9,841 nucleotides of DNA from an uncultured Collinsella sp. (GCA_902492855.1 CABUMU010000073.1:1-9841); one strand, 5' to 3'; positions 1 through 6,791 are shown, counted from the first letter of the stretch. Translations and numbers: made by a program. The notes: generated by a model from the letters alone, not told the origin.

Positions 1-1
1 G

Positions 2-931
2 CTCGCGCTCGCCCCGCTCGCCGGATGCGGCGGCAACTCTGGCTCCGGCTCTGCTGCCGCCGGTTCCGACTACACCATCGGCGTTCTGCAGCTCACCGAG
101 CACTCCGCACTCGATGCCGCCAACGACGGCTTTGTCAAGGCCATCAAGGAGAGCGGCCTTAAGGTCAAGATCGACCAGAAGAACGCCCAGAACGACCAGT
201 CCACGTGTAAGTCCATTGCCGACAAGTTTGTGGGCGACAACGTCAACCTGATTTATGCCATCGCCACGCCCGCCGCGCAGGCTGCCGCCGGCGCCACGGC
301 CGATATCCCCATCGTGGGCTGCGCCATCACCGACTACGCCGCCTCCGGCCTGGTCCAGGACAACGACAAGCCCGGCACCAACGTCACGGGCGCTTCCGAC
401 CTCACCCCGGTCGCCGAGCAGCTCGAGATGATGCAGAAGGTCCTGCCCGACGTTAAAAAGGTCGGCCTGCTCTACTGCACCGCCGAGTCCAACTCCGACG
501 TCCAGATCAAGGCCGCCAAGAAGGAGCTCGACAAGCTGGGCCTCGAGTACACTGACTTCACCGTCTCGAGCTCCAACGAGATTCAGTCCGTCGTCGAGTC
601 TGCCGTGGGCAAGGTCGACGCGCTGTACTCCCCCACCGACAACACCATCGCCGCGGGTGCCTCGCAGGTCGGCCAGATCTGCAAGGAAAACAAGCTTCCC
701 TTCGTGACTGGCGAGGAGGGTATGTGCATGGCCGGCGGCCTGTTTACCCTCTCCATCAACTATGAGGACCTGGGCTACGCCGCGGGCGAGATGGCCGTCA
801 AGATCCTGAAGGGCGAGGCCAAGCCCGAGGATATGCCGATCAAGCACCTCTCGAGCAAGGACCTGGTCGTCGTCAAGAACGACGAAATGGCCGAGGCCCT
901 GGGCATCGACCTTTCCGCCCTGGACGCGTAA
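2..931 (+). CDS. ABC transporter substrate-binding lipoprotein (PF04392/TrpX-like), 5' truncated by window
   Basis: This is the extracytoplasmic binding protein of an ABC importer, anchored to the outer face of the membrane by a lipid. The reading frame is open from base 2 and the true start lies upstream of the window; 309 residues are visible. The visible part opens with the end of a signal peptide and a lipobox (LAGC), the lipidated Cys being codon 26-28, then a Gly/Ser-rich linker (GGNSGSGSAAAG). The mature domain begins YTIGVLQLTEH and contains TADIPIVGCAITDY and GTNVTGASDL, which match the ABC_sub_bind family (PF04392) that includes streptococcal TrpX. Genes for a matching permease and ATPase follow in the same direction. 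Family members bind aromatic amino acids or other small solutes; the substrate cannot be read from this sequence. Family confidence is high, substrate confidence low. Confidence 0.9.
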   Translation, partial: LALAPLAGCGGNSGSGSAAAGSDYTIGVLQLTEHSALDAANDGFVKAIKESGLKVKIDQKNAQNDQSTCKSIADKFVGDNVNLIYAIATPAAQAAAGATADIPIVGCAITDYAASGLVQDNDKPGTNVTGASDLTPVAEQLEMMQKVLPDVKKVGLLYCTAESNSDVQIKAAKKELDKLGLEYTDFTVSSSNEIQSVVESAVGKVDALYSPTDNTIAAGASQVGQICKENKLPFVTGEEGMCMAGGLFTLSINYEDLGYAAGEMAVKILKGEAKPEDMPIKHLSSKDLVVVKNDEMAEALGIDLSALDA

Positions 932-1001
932 TGCCATACGCGGCATGCGTCTAGAGCCCGTACTCGCGCTTTAGCCGCGTTATTCAATATCTGAGCCACA
1001 G

Positions 1002-1038
1002 GGGCGGGCGCTGTAGACCGGCGTCCGCCCTGCTTGTT
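1002..1038 (+). terminator. Intra-operon hairpin between binding protein and permease genes
   Basis: The arms gggcgggcgc (1002-1011) and gcgtccgccc (1021-1030) pair over 10 bp with one G-U, around a 9-base loop. The following tgcttgtttc is only moderately T-rich. It lies 70 bases after the binding-protein stop codon and about 95 before the permease ribosome binding site. It may be a leaky terminator or an mRNA-stabilising hairpin that makes binding protein more abundant than the membrane parts. The rest of the 203-base gap shows no clear promoter. Confidence 0.5.
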
Positions 1039-1134
1039 TCAGGTAAAACAAAACGTCTGTCCGTAACTCTTCTATGCATTGTTACCGCTATTATGGAAAA
1101 CCACGTGTCCACCCTATTCTAGGAGGTATGAAGC

Positions 1135-2058
1135 ATGCTCATTGCATTGCAGGGCGCCGTTTCGCAGGGCGTCCTCTGGGGCATTATGGTGCTTGGCGTG
1201 TTTATCACGTTCCGCCTGCTCGACATTCCCGATATGACCTGCGACGGCAGCTTTGCCCTCGGCGGCTGCGTCTGCGCTGTGCTCATCGTCAATAACAACG
1301 TCGACCCGCTGCTCGCCGTGCTGGCCGGCATGTGCGCCGGCGCCATCGCGGGCGCCGTCACGGGCATTTTGACCACCGTCTTTGAGATTCCTGCGATCCT
1401 CGCCGGAATCCTCACCCAGATCAGCCTGTGGTCCATCAACCTGCGCATCATGGGCAAGTCCAATACGCCCATTCTTGCCAAGGGCACCGTGTTCTCGGCC
1501 GTCAGCAATATGACCGGTCTGCCGCAGTCCACCGTTGCCATCATCTTGGGCATCCTGCTCGCCGTGGCTATCGTTGCCATCCTGTATTGGTTCTTTGGCA
1601 CCGAGATCGGCTCGGCGCTGCGAGCCACCGGCAACAACGAGTACATGATCCGCGCTCTGGGCGTCAACACCAACTCCACCAAGATGATCGCCCTCGTGCT
1701 CTCCAACGCCCTCATCGGCCTTTCGGGCGCACTCATCTGCCAGAGCCAGAAGTATGCCGACATTGGCATGGGCACTGGCGCCATCGTTATCGGTCTTGCC
1801 GCCATTGTTATCGGCGAGGTGCTCGGCCGTCTGCTGCCCGGCGGCCTCACGCAGTTTAGCGTCCGTCTTGCCTCCGCCGTCTTTGGCTCCGTGGTGTACT
1901 TCCTTATCCGCGCCATCGTGCTGCAGTTGGGCATGGACGCCAACGACATGAAGCTGCTCTCCGCCGTAATTGTCGCTGTGGCCCTGTGCGTGCCCGTGGT
2001 TTGGGAGCGATATAAGCTCCGCAGCTCCTACACGAAGGGAGATGAGGCAGATGCTTAA
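1135..2058 (+). CDS. ABC transporter permease (BPD_transp_2 family, TrpY-like)
   Basis: This is the membrane-spanning subunit of the importer, 307 residues long. Hydrophobic segments run through nearly the whole protein, for example residues 13-27, 58-80, 86-101, 132-153 and 265-290. The cytoplasmic coupling loop that contacts the ATPase is recognisable at residues 155-179 (GTEIGSALRATGNNEYMIRA), typical of permeases related to the branched-chain amino acid type (PF02653). The start is ATG 1135, with a near-perfect Shine-Dalgarno aggagg at 1121-1126 and 8-base spacing. An earlier ATG at 1128 is in another frame and too close to it. The 3' end overlaps the ATPase gene by 8 bases, implying translational coupling. 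One permease gene presumably forms a homodimer. Substrate is not determined. Confidence 0.93.
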   Translation: MLIALQGAVSQGVLWGIMVLGVFITFRLLDIPDMTCDGSFALGGCVCAVLIVNNNVDPLLAVLAGMCAGAIAGAVTGILTTVFEIPAILAGILTQISLWSINLRIMGKSNTPILAKGTVFSAVSNMTGLPQSTVAIILGILLAVAIVAILYWFFGTEIGSALRATGNNEYMIRALGVNTNSTKMIALVLSNALIGLSGALICQSQKYADIGMGTGAIVIGLAAIVIGEVLGRLLPGGLTQFSVRLASAVFGSVVYFLIRAIVLQLGMDANDMKLLSAVIVAVALCVPVVWERYKLRSSYTKGDEADA

Positions 2059-2845
2059 GCTCTCGCATGTCAAGAAGACCTTTAACAAGGGCACCGTCAC
2101 CGAGAAGCGCGCGCTCACCGGCGTCGACCTCACCCTGAATGACGGCGACTTTGTAACCGTGATCGGCGGCAACGGCGCCGGCAAGTCCACGCTGCTCAAC
2201 ATGATCGCCGGCGTGTACCCGCTCGATTCGGGCGTTATTGAGCTCGACGGCACCGACATCTCGCGCCTGAGCGAGTCGCAGCGCGCCAAGTACCTGGGCC
2301 GCGTGTTTCAGGACCCCATGCGCGGTACCGCTGCCGACATGCAGATTGCCGAGAACTTGGCCCTCGCCAAGCGTCGCGGCCAGCGTCGCGGCCTTTCGTG
2401 GGGCGTCACCAAGGCCGAGAAAGATGAGTACGTTGAGTTGCTCAAGCGCCTGGACCTTGGTCTGGACACGCGTCTCAACGCCAAGGTCGGCCTGCTCTCG
2501 GGTGGCCAGCGCCAGGCACTCACCCTGCTGATGGCCACGCTCACCAGGCCGCGCCTGCTGCTGCTCGACGAGCACACCGCGGCCCTCGACCCCAAGACGG
2601 CCTCTAAGGTGCTTAACCTGACCGAGGAGATCGTCGACGAGAACCACCTGACCACGCTCATGGTCACGCACAACATGAATGACGCCATCCGTCTGGGCAA
2701 CCGTCTGATCATGATGCACGAAGGCCACGTGATCTACGACGTGGCAGGCGATGAGAAGAAGTCGCTCACCGTAGCCGACCTGCTGCAGAAGTTCGAGGAG
2801 GTCTCGGGCGGCGAGCTCGCCAACGACCGCATGCTGCTGAGCTAA
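2051..2845 (+). CDS. ABC transporter ATP-binding protein (TrpZ-like)
   Basis: This is the cytoplasmic ATPase that powers the importer, 264 residues. All core motifs are intact: Walker A GGNGAGKST (39-47), Q-loop Q87 in VFQDP, signature LSGGQ (149-153), Walker B RLLLLDE ending D173-E174, and the switch histidine H207 in MVTHNM. An ATG at 2042 is in frame, but it abuts the aagggag Shine-Dalgarno (2035-2041); ATG 2051 gives 9-base spacing and the natural N-terminus MLKLSHVKKTF, so 2051 is chosen. The gene overlaps the permease stop by 8 bases. Its TAA stop forms the foot of a terminator stem. ATPases of this branch serve PF04392-type importers, consistent with the two genes upstream. Confidence 0.93.
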   Translation: MLKLSHVKKTFNKGTVTEKRALTGVDLTLNDGDFVTVIGGNGAGKSTLLNMIAGVYPLDSGVIELDGTDISRLSESQRAKYLGRVFQDPMRGTAADMQIAENLALAKRRGQRRGLSWGVTKAEKDEYVELLKRLDLGLDTRLNAKVGLLSGGQRQALTLLMATLTRPRLLLLDEHTAALDPKTASKVLNLTEEIVDENHLTTLMVTHNMNDAIRLGNRLIMMHEGHVIYDVAGDEKKSLTVADLLQKFEEVSGGELANDRMLLS

Positions 2846-2885
2846 AACCTGCCAAAAAGGGACAGGTTTATTTTGGCAGGTTTTA
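2843..2885 (+). terminator. Rho-independent terminator of the ABC operon, first of two; GGGACAG core
   Basis: A perfect 15-bp inverted repeat (2843-2857 with 2871-2885, taaaacctgccaaaa and its complement) encloses a 13-base loop. The A-rich left foot and T-rich right foot could make it work in both directions. The stop codon of the ATPase gene is inside the left arm. The loop-side sequence aaaaagggacagg is shared with three other hairpins in the window. Confidence 0.85.
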
Positions 2886-2899
2886 TCCTCGCAAACGTC

Positions 2900-2940
2900 A
2901 AAACCGCCGCTAAGGGACAGGCGCCCTTGCGGCGGTTTTC
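2900..2940 (+). terminator. Second stacked terminator after the ABC operon; GGGACAG core
   Basis: The arms aaaaccgccgc (2900-2910) and gcggcggtttt (2929-2939) pair over 11 bp. An inner aaggg/ccctt (2912-2916 with 2924-2928) extends the stem after a one-base bulge. It ends in TTTT. It sits 15 bases after the previous hairpin and contains taagggacagg, the same core. Confidence 0.8.
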
Positions 2941-3002
2941 GCATATTATGTCGATAATCCAGCGTCAGCAGGAACTACTGGTTAAGGACTAAGGAAACTG
3001 CC

Positions 3003-3167
3003 ACGAGAAGCTCTCTTCCCCGTCTCGCCTTGACCGCCGCACTCCTTGCCGGCGTGCTCGCCGGCGCCCCAGCTTACGCCACCGCGGCCACCCCATCTCA
3101 AGTTATCGGCCCGTCCGATGTGATCGGACGGGCTTCTTGGTGGGTATCATGGTTGGACGATCATTAG
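3003..3167 (+). pseudogene. Signal-peptide-only gene relic with ACG at the start position
   Basis: An open frame of 54 codons ends at TAG 3165-3167. It encodes a convincing Sec signal peptide: a basic stretch RSSLPR, the hydrophobic core LALTAALLAGVLAG and a cleavage-like APAYA before TAATPSQV. A Shine-Dalgarno aagga (2991-2995) stands 7 bases ahead of an ACG codon (3003-3005), exactly where ATG would be expected; no in-frame ATG, GTG or TTG occurs between the upstream stop (2955-2957) and this ACG. From about codon 36 the frame runs into a perfect terminator hairpin, so the last residues are probably not true protein. I read this as the 5' end of a secreted-protein gene whose body was deleted and whose start codon has mutated. 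The alternatives are a non-ATG-started tiny secreted peptide or a sequencing error at base 3004. The parent family is not recognised. Confidence 0.5.
3109..3138 (+). terminator. Hairpin terminator between the signal-peptide relic and the MscS gene
   Basis: The perfect 11-bp arms gcccgtccgat (3109-3119) and atcggacgggc (3123-3133) enclose a 3-base loop, followed by ttctt. It probably once terminated the gene whose 5' relic lies upstream. It lacks the GGGACAG core of the other plus-strand terminators. Confidence 0.75.
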
Positions 3168-3181
3168 GAGGTTTTCCCTAC

Positions 3182-3949
3182 ATGGAATTGTTTGAGCCGA
3201 TTCTTCATTTCTTTGAGCAACGGTGGGTCCACAACATCATCTGGGCCGTCATCTTGGCGATAGGCACCGCCGTCGCTGCCAAGGTCGTATCCAAGACCCT
3301 GAACCATCTGCTTAACCGAGACGATAACCCGCTTCCGGCATCGAGTATCTTCATCAACATCGCGCGCGCCGTCATCTGGATGATTGGCGGCAGCTTTATC
3401 CTCGACAACTGTTTTGGCATTAATGCAAACGCCCTCGTCGCCGCTCTTGGCGTCGGCGGCATCGCCATCTCGCTCGGCTTTCAGGACACGCTATCAAACC
3501 TTATCGGCGGCATGCAGGTGACCTTTATGGGCATCATCAAACCCGGCGACAATATCGAGGTCGGCGGCGTATCCGGCGTTGTCCAAGACATCACTTGGCG
3601 CCATACGACGATTGAGGATGCCTGTGGACAGACCATCATTGTGCCCAATTCCAACATCTCCAAGAACACGCTCGTGCATTTGATGCCCTTTGGGCGCGTG
3701 GCCGTGCCCGTCGCGGTCAAGGACACGTCCAAGTGGGCTTCACTGGACGCGCTGGCAGATGAGCTCACCGACGCCACCAAGGCCGCCGTGCTTCCCATCT
3801 CGGGCTTTGACAAGGAGCCCTACGTACTCTTTAGCGAGATCGGCGACTTTGGCATCAAGGGCAAGATCATCTTTATCGTCAGCGACGACAGCACTACTTT
3901 CACGGCAGCCGACGCCTGCATCCGCGCCATCGCCCCCATCATCGCCTAA
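3182..3949 (+). CDS. Small-conductance mechanosensitive channel, MscS family
   Basis: This is an inner-membrane channel of 255 residues that opens under membrane tension and releases solutes during hypo-osmotic shock (family knowledge, PF00924). Hydrophobic helices lie at about residues 19-36 and 57-74. The pore-lining third helix spans about 82-110, with the Gly/Ala-rich AALGVGGIAISLGFQDTLSN. The beta domain follows (KPGDNIEVGGVSGVVQDI, 120-137), then the family's IIVPNSNIS (152-160). The length is close to the minimal E. coli MscS type. ATG 3182 is chosen because aggagg (3166-3171) lies 10 bases upstream. An in-frame ATG at 3149 or TTG at 3137 would add residues that overlap the Shine-Dalgarno. 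It appears monocistronic, with terminators on both sides. Confidence 0.92.
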   Translation: MELFEPILHFFEQRWVHNIIWAVILAIGTAVAAKVVSKTLNHLLNRDDNPLPASSIFINIARAVIWMIGGSFILDNCFGINANALVAALGVGGIAISLGFQDTLSNLIGGMQVTFMGIIKPGDNIEVGGVSGVVQDITWRHTTIEDACGQTIIVPNSNISKNTLVHLMPFGRVAVPVAVKDTSKWASLDALADELTDATKAAVLPISGFDKEPYVLFSEIGDFGIKGKIIFIVSDDSTTFTAADACIRAIAPIIA

Positions 3950-3987
3950 ACCACCGCAAAGGGGACAGGCATCTTTGTAGTGGTTTT
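3948..3987 (+). terminator. Terminator after the MscS gene; GGGGACAG core
   Basis: The outer arms aaaccac (3948-3954) and gtggttt (3980-3986) pair. After one mismatch, gcaaag (3956-3961) pairs with ctttgt (3973-3978) including one G-U. TTTT follows. The apex holds ggggacagg, as in the two hairpins after the ABC operon. The left arm begins inside the MscS TAA stop. Confidence 0.75.
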
Positions 3988-4005
3988 CATTCGTGGTACC
4001 ATGGT

Positions 4006-4011
4006 TTATAT
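4006..4011 (+). promoter_or_regulatory. Possible -10 element upstream of the BMP-domain gene
   Basis: The sequence ttatat lies in a locally AT-rich stretch between the MscS terminator and the ribosome binding site at 4028-4034, the only place a promoter for the two-gene unit could sit. I see no good -35 at the right distance, so this is weak. An imperfect inverted repeat (tcgtt at 4011-4015, aacga at 4021-4025) follows and could be a small operator; that is speculative. Confidence 0.25.
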
Positions 4012-4042
4012 CGTTGTTTAAACGACTAAAGGAGTAGACACC

Positions 4043-5959
4043 ATGGAAGAGGCCTATCGTCAAGCACGCAAGCGCGGCGAGCAGGGACGCCGTCGCGCCA
4101 TCAGCCAAAGCGAGCATCCATACCTTACGGACCTCGATAGCTTGGTTGCTCAGCTCCCCTTAGGTCAGCGAGTGAGCGTCGGCCTGCGGGATATTCCGCT
4201 CGAAATGGTCGTCGGCACGGTCACCAAAGGCCGTCAGTCCGCCTTTTCATGCAACTTTATGCCCCTGCTGCCGTTTAACACCGAGTTCGCCCGCAAGTGG
4301 TCCAACCTCTACGATATCCAGGTAACCGAGGGCTATCGCGACCCCATCATCGTCACCGAGTTCATGCATCGGTTCTATGTCCAGGAAGGCAACAAACGCG
4401 TCAGTGTCCTCAAATTCCTGGACGCTCCAACGGTTTCGGCCAGGGTTACCCGTCTCTACCCCGGCACATGGGATTCCGTCGAAAGCCGCCTGTACGGTGA
4501 ATTCTGCGCGTTTTGGCGCGTCTGCCCCCTATACGAGATCGAGTTCTCGCGTGAGGGAAGCTACGAGACGCTCGCCAAGATGCTTGGTCAGAACCTTATC
4601 GAAAAATGGCCGCAGAAAAAGGTCGACTACCTGCGCCACACCTTCCTGCTCTTTAAGCGCGCCTACCTTCGCGCAGGCGGCGACCACCTGGACATTACGC
4701 CTGCCGACGCCATGCTCGTTTACCTCAATGTGTACAACCAGGACCGCCTGCTGGATACGCCGACGGATATCGTCGTAAACCGCCTGTGCAAGATTTGGCG
4801 CGAGCTGGTCATTGCCGGCAAAAATGACGAGGACAAGGTCGATCTTGTCGAAGCGCCGAGCGTCGACGAGGAGGAGACGCCCGCCAAGTCCACCTCTGAC
4901 GTGCTCAACTTCTTTATGGGCAAGACCGTCTACTCGACGGCCAACCCCCTGCGCATCGCCTTTATCCATGAGTTCCCCTGTGCGACGTCGAGCTGGGACA
5001 GCCTGCACGACCAAGGGCGTCAGTATCTCGATGAGCACTTTGGCGGTATCGTGCGCACCGAGGCGTTCGAGGACTGTCACGATCCGGATGTGTTCTACGC
5101 CGCCGTGGAAACGGCTGTCAAACATGGAGCAAACGTCATCTTCTCGACCTCGCACCGCCTGATGGAATACACGCTCAGGGCTGCCGTTGAGTATCCCCGG
5201 GTTCGGTTCCTCAACTGCTCTATCGGCCTTCCCCATCAAAGCGTCCGTTCGTACTTTGGCAAGATGTACGAGGCCAAGTTCCTCCTGGGCGCCCTTGCCG
5301 CCAGCATGGCGGACAACCATCGCATCGGCTACCACGCGTCGGTCTTCGCATCCGGCGCGCTCAGCGAGATCAATGCCTTTGCCATCGGTGCCTCGCTGCT
5401 CGACCCCCGCGCGCAAATTATCCTCACCTGGGGCGATGTGCCCGCCGGCGGTCTCGCCGAGGCCATGTGCCGCGAAGGCGTGAGCGTCATGACCGGCGCT
5501 GACATGTCAAAGTCGCTCGAAGACCCTACGGCCTACGGACTCCACCGCCTGGTCGATGGCAAGGTTACCGGCATCGCCATGCCGGTATGGAACTGGGGCC
5601 GTTACTACGAGCTCATCGTTCGCAGCCTTCTGCACGGCACGTGGGACGAGACCAGCGATGACAACCAAGTGCGCGCCGTCAACTACTGGTACGGCATGAG
5701 CTCCGGCGTTATCGACATCCGTTACGCTCCGGGCCTACCCTACCAGACGCGCAAACTCGTGCAGTTGCTCCGCAACGGCATTGTCGAGGGATCCATCAAC
5801 CCCTTTGGCGGCGAGCTCCACAGTCAGAACGGCGTGGTACAGATCGAAGGCTTCCCTCCGCTGCCGAGCACGCAGATTGTCGAGATGAATTGGCTGGCGG
5901 ATAACGTGGTAGGCACCATTCCGCAGCTCGACGATGAGCCGAAAGTCCCTGCCCTATGA
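4043..5959 (+). CDS. Cytosolic ParB/Srx-like plus BMP (PnrA-like) ligand-binding fusion protein
   Basis: The product is 638 residues. Automatic pipelines would probably call it a BMP-family ABC substrate-binding protein, but there is no signal peptide or lipobox: the N-terminus is charged (MEEAYRQARKRGEQGRRRA), so it should be cytoplasmic. Residues about 44-140 look like a ParB/sulfiredoxin-type nucleotide-binding region: VSVGLRDIPLEMVVGT, then FYVQEGNKRVSVLKFL (111-126), where GNKR sits like the GERR motif of ParB. A helical middle region (about 170-260) and an acidic linker (262-285) follow. Residues about 303-600 resemble the BMP/PnrA family, with LRIAFIHE (303-310) and YEAKFLLGALAASMAD (409-424). 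The start has aaaggag at 4028-4034, 8 bases upstream. Its stop overlaps the phosphoesterase start (ATGA), so the two are made together. BMP homologues bind purine nucleosides, but the ligand here is unknown. I recall similar fusion/phosphoesterase pairs in Clostridia. Confidence 0.82.
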   Translation: MEEAYRQARKRGEQGRRRAISQSEHPYLTDLDSLVAQLPLGQRVSVGLRDIPLEMVVGTVTKGRQSAFSCNFMPLLPFNTEFARKWSNLYDIQVTEGYRDPIIVTEFMHRFYVQEGNKRVSVLKFLDAPTVSARVTRLYPGTWDSVESRLYGEFCAFWRVCPLYEIEFSREGSYETLAKMLGQNLIEKWPQKKVDYLRHTFLLFKRAYLRAGGDHLDITPADAMLVYLNVYNQDRLLDTPTDIVVNRLCKIWRELVIAGKNDEDKVDLVEAPSVDEEETPAKSTSDVLNFFMGKTVYSTANPLRIAFIHEFPCATSSWDSLHDQGRQYLDEHFGGIVRTEAFEDCHDPDVFYAAVETAVKHGANVIFSTSHRLMEYTLRAAVEYPRVRFLNCSIGLPHQSVRSYFGKMYEAKFLLGALAASMADNHRIGYHASVFASGALSEINAFAIGASLLDPRAQIILTWGDVPAGGLAEAMCREGVSVMTGADMSKSLEDPTAYGLHRLVDGKVTGIAMPVWNWGRYYELIVRSLLHGTWDETSDDNQVRAVNYWYGMSSGVIDIRYAPGLPYQTRKLVQLLRNGIVEGSINPFGGELHSQNGVVQIEGFPPLPSTQIVEMNWLADNVVGTIPQLDDEPKVPAL

Positions 5960-6666
5960 AAATCCTTGCCATAGCCGATGCCGAAGAACGATGCCTTTGG
6001 GAGTGCTTTCGCAAGGAACGCTTTGAGGGCGTCGACCTGATTTTGTCCGCCGGCGATCTGGACCCGGACTATCTTGAGTTTTTGGTTACGGTCATCAACA
6101 AACCGCTCATCTACGTGCGCGGCAATCACGATGATCGCTACGCACGTCATGCACCGGGTGGATGTATCTGCGTAGAGGACAGCGTGTACACGTACCGAGG
6201 GATTCGCATTGCGGGCCTTGGCGGGTCCATGCGTTATCGCGACGGCGCCAACATGTACACCGAACGCGAGATGTCCAAGCGCATGCGTAAGCTGTCGCGT
6301 AAGGTTAGGATAGTCGGCGGGTGCGACATTCTGCTTACCCATGCACCCGCCGCCGGTATGGGTGATCTGGACGATCTGCCGCATCGAGGATTCGAGTGTT
6401 TTAACACAGCACTCGAATCCTGGAATCCCGACTACATGGTGCACGGGCATGTGCACCAAAGCTACGGTTGCGATTTTCAGCGCGAGCGTCAGCATGTGTG
6501 TGGAACGACGATCATCAACGCCTGCGGCTATACGCAGTTTGAGCTCGACCAGACGCACTACCCCATCCGCGGCTGGCAAGCAGCTTGGCTCAACTCACAA
6601 ACCATGCGCCGCGAGCTCAAACGCCACGAAGCCATCGAGTCTTCAACAGCCAGAACACCCTGGTAA
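5956..6666 (+). CDS. Calcineurin-like metallophosphoesterase coupled to the BMP-domain gene
   Basis: The product has 236 residues and belongs to the calcineurin-like phosphoesterase fold, a cytosolic two-metal hydrolase of phosphate mono- or diesters. Metal-site motifs are visible in order: IADAEE (D8, with E10 where the usual DxH has His), AGDLDPDYL (G33-D34), GNHDD (56-60), LLTHAP (H129) and HGHVH (163-167). The Glu variant may be characteristic of this subfamily. The conserved-looking GLGGSMRYRDG (87-97) and DLPHRGFECFN (140-150) lie between them. The ATG overlaps the upstream TGA by 4 bases, with no separate Shine-Dalgarno needed. The substrate is unknown. Strict coupling suggests that the fusion protein controls it or is controlled by the same signal. 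A strong terminator follows immediately. Confidence 0.88.
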   Translation: MKILAIADAEERCLWECFRKERFEGVDLILSAGDLDPDYLEFLVTVINKPLIYVRGNHDDRYARHAPGGCICVEDSVYTYRGIRIAGLGGSMRYRDGANMYTEREMSKRMRKLSRKVRIVGGCDILLTHAPAAGMGDLDDLPHRGFECFNTALESWNPDYMVHGHVHQSYGCDFQRERQHVCGTTIINACGYTQFELDQTHYPIRGWQAAWLNSQTMRRELKRHEAIESSTARTPW

Positions 6667-6667
6667 C

Positions 6668-6705
6668 CACCATAAAGGGGACACTGTCCCCTTTATGGTG
6701 CTTTT
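6668..6705 (+). terminator. Terminator of the BMP-domain/phosphoesterase unit; palindromic GGGGACA core
   Basis: A perfect 15-bp stem (6668-6682 with 6686-6700) has a 3-base loop, followed by CTTTT. The stem contains taaaggggac, the same core as in the terminators near 2858, 2914 and 3961, here made symmetrical (ggggacactgtcccc). It begins 2 bases after the phosphoesterase stop. Confidence 0.88.
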
Positions 6706-6716
6706 GACGCGATAGC

Positions 6717-6757
6717 AAGAAACCCGGTCCTGCACAAGGCAGAACCGGGTTTCTTTA
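6717..6757 (-). terminator. Terminator of the rplK-rplA transcript, possibly bidirectional
   Basis: The perfect 12-bp arms aagaaacccggt (6717-6728) and accgggtttctt (6744-6755) pair; an inner ctgc/gcag adds 4 bp after a mismatch. It lies between the convergent phosphoesterase and rplA genes. T-rich ends on both strands would allow function in either direction. It does not carry the GGGACAG core. Confidence 0.85.
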
Positions 6758-6791
6758 GCAATGCTTGCTGTACTCAGGCAGTAACTAGCAG

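Noticed and set aside
1114..2289. A 391-codon minus-strand open frame opposite the permease gene
   Set aside because: It is antisense to a clear permease and the start of the ATPase, has a composition rich in His, Gly and Asp without any family motif, and reflects GC-rich third positions of the real genes.
2843..2940. Two near-adjacent inverted repeats considered as a CRISPR fragment
   Set aside because: The outer stems differ in sequence and there are no regular spacers. They are stacked terminators sharing a short core.
1904..2944. A 346-codon minus-strand frame opposite the ATPase gene
   Set aside because: It crosses two terminator hairpins and lies opposite a gene with all ABC ATPase motifs intact.
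3149..3181. Upstream in-frame starts for the MscS gene
   Set aside because: They have no Shine-Dalgarno of their own and would translate through the aggagg that serves ATG 3182.
4529..5416. A 295-codon minus-strand open frame opposite the BMP-domain gene
   Set aside because: It is a shadow of the plus-strand frame, without a ribosome binding site or recognisable motifs.
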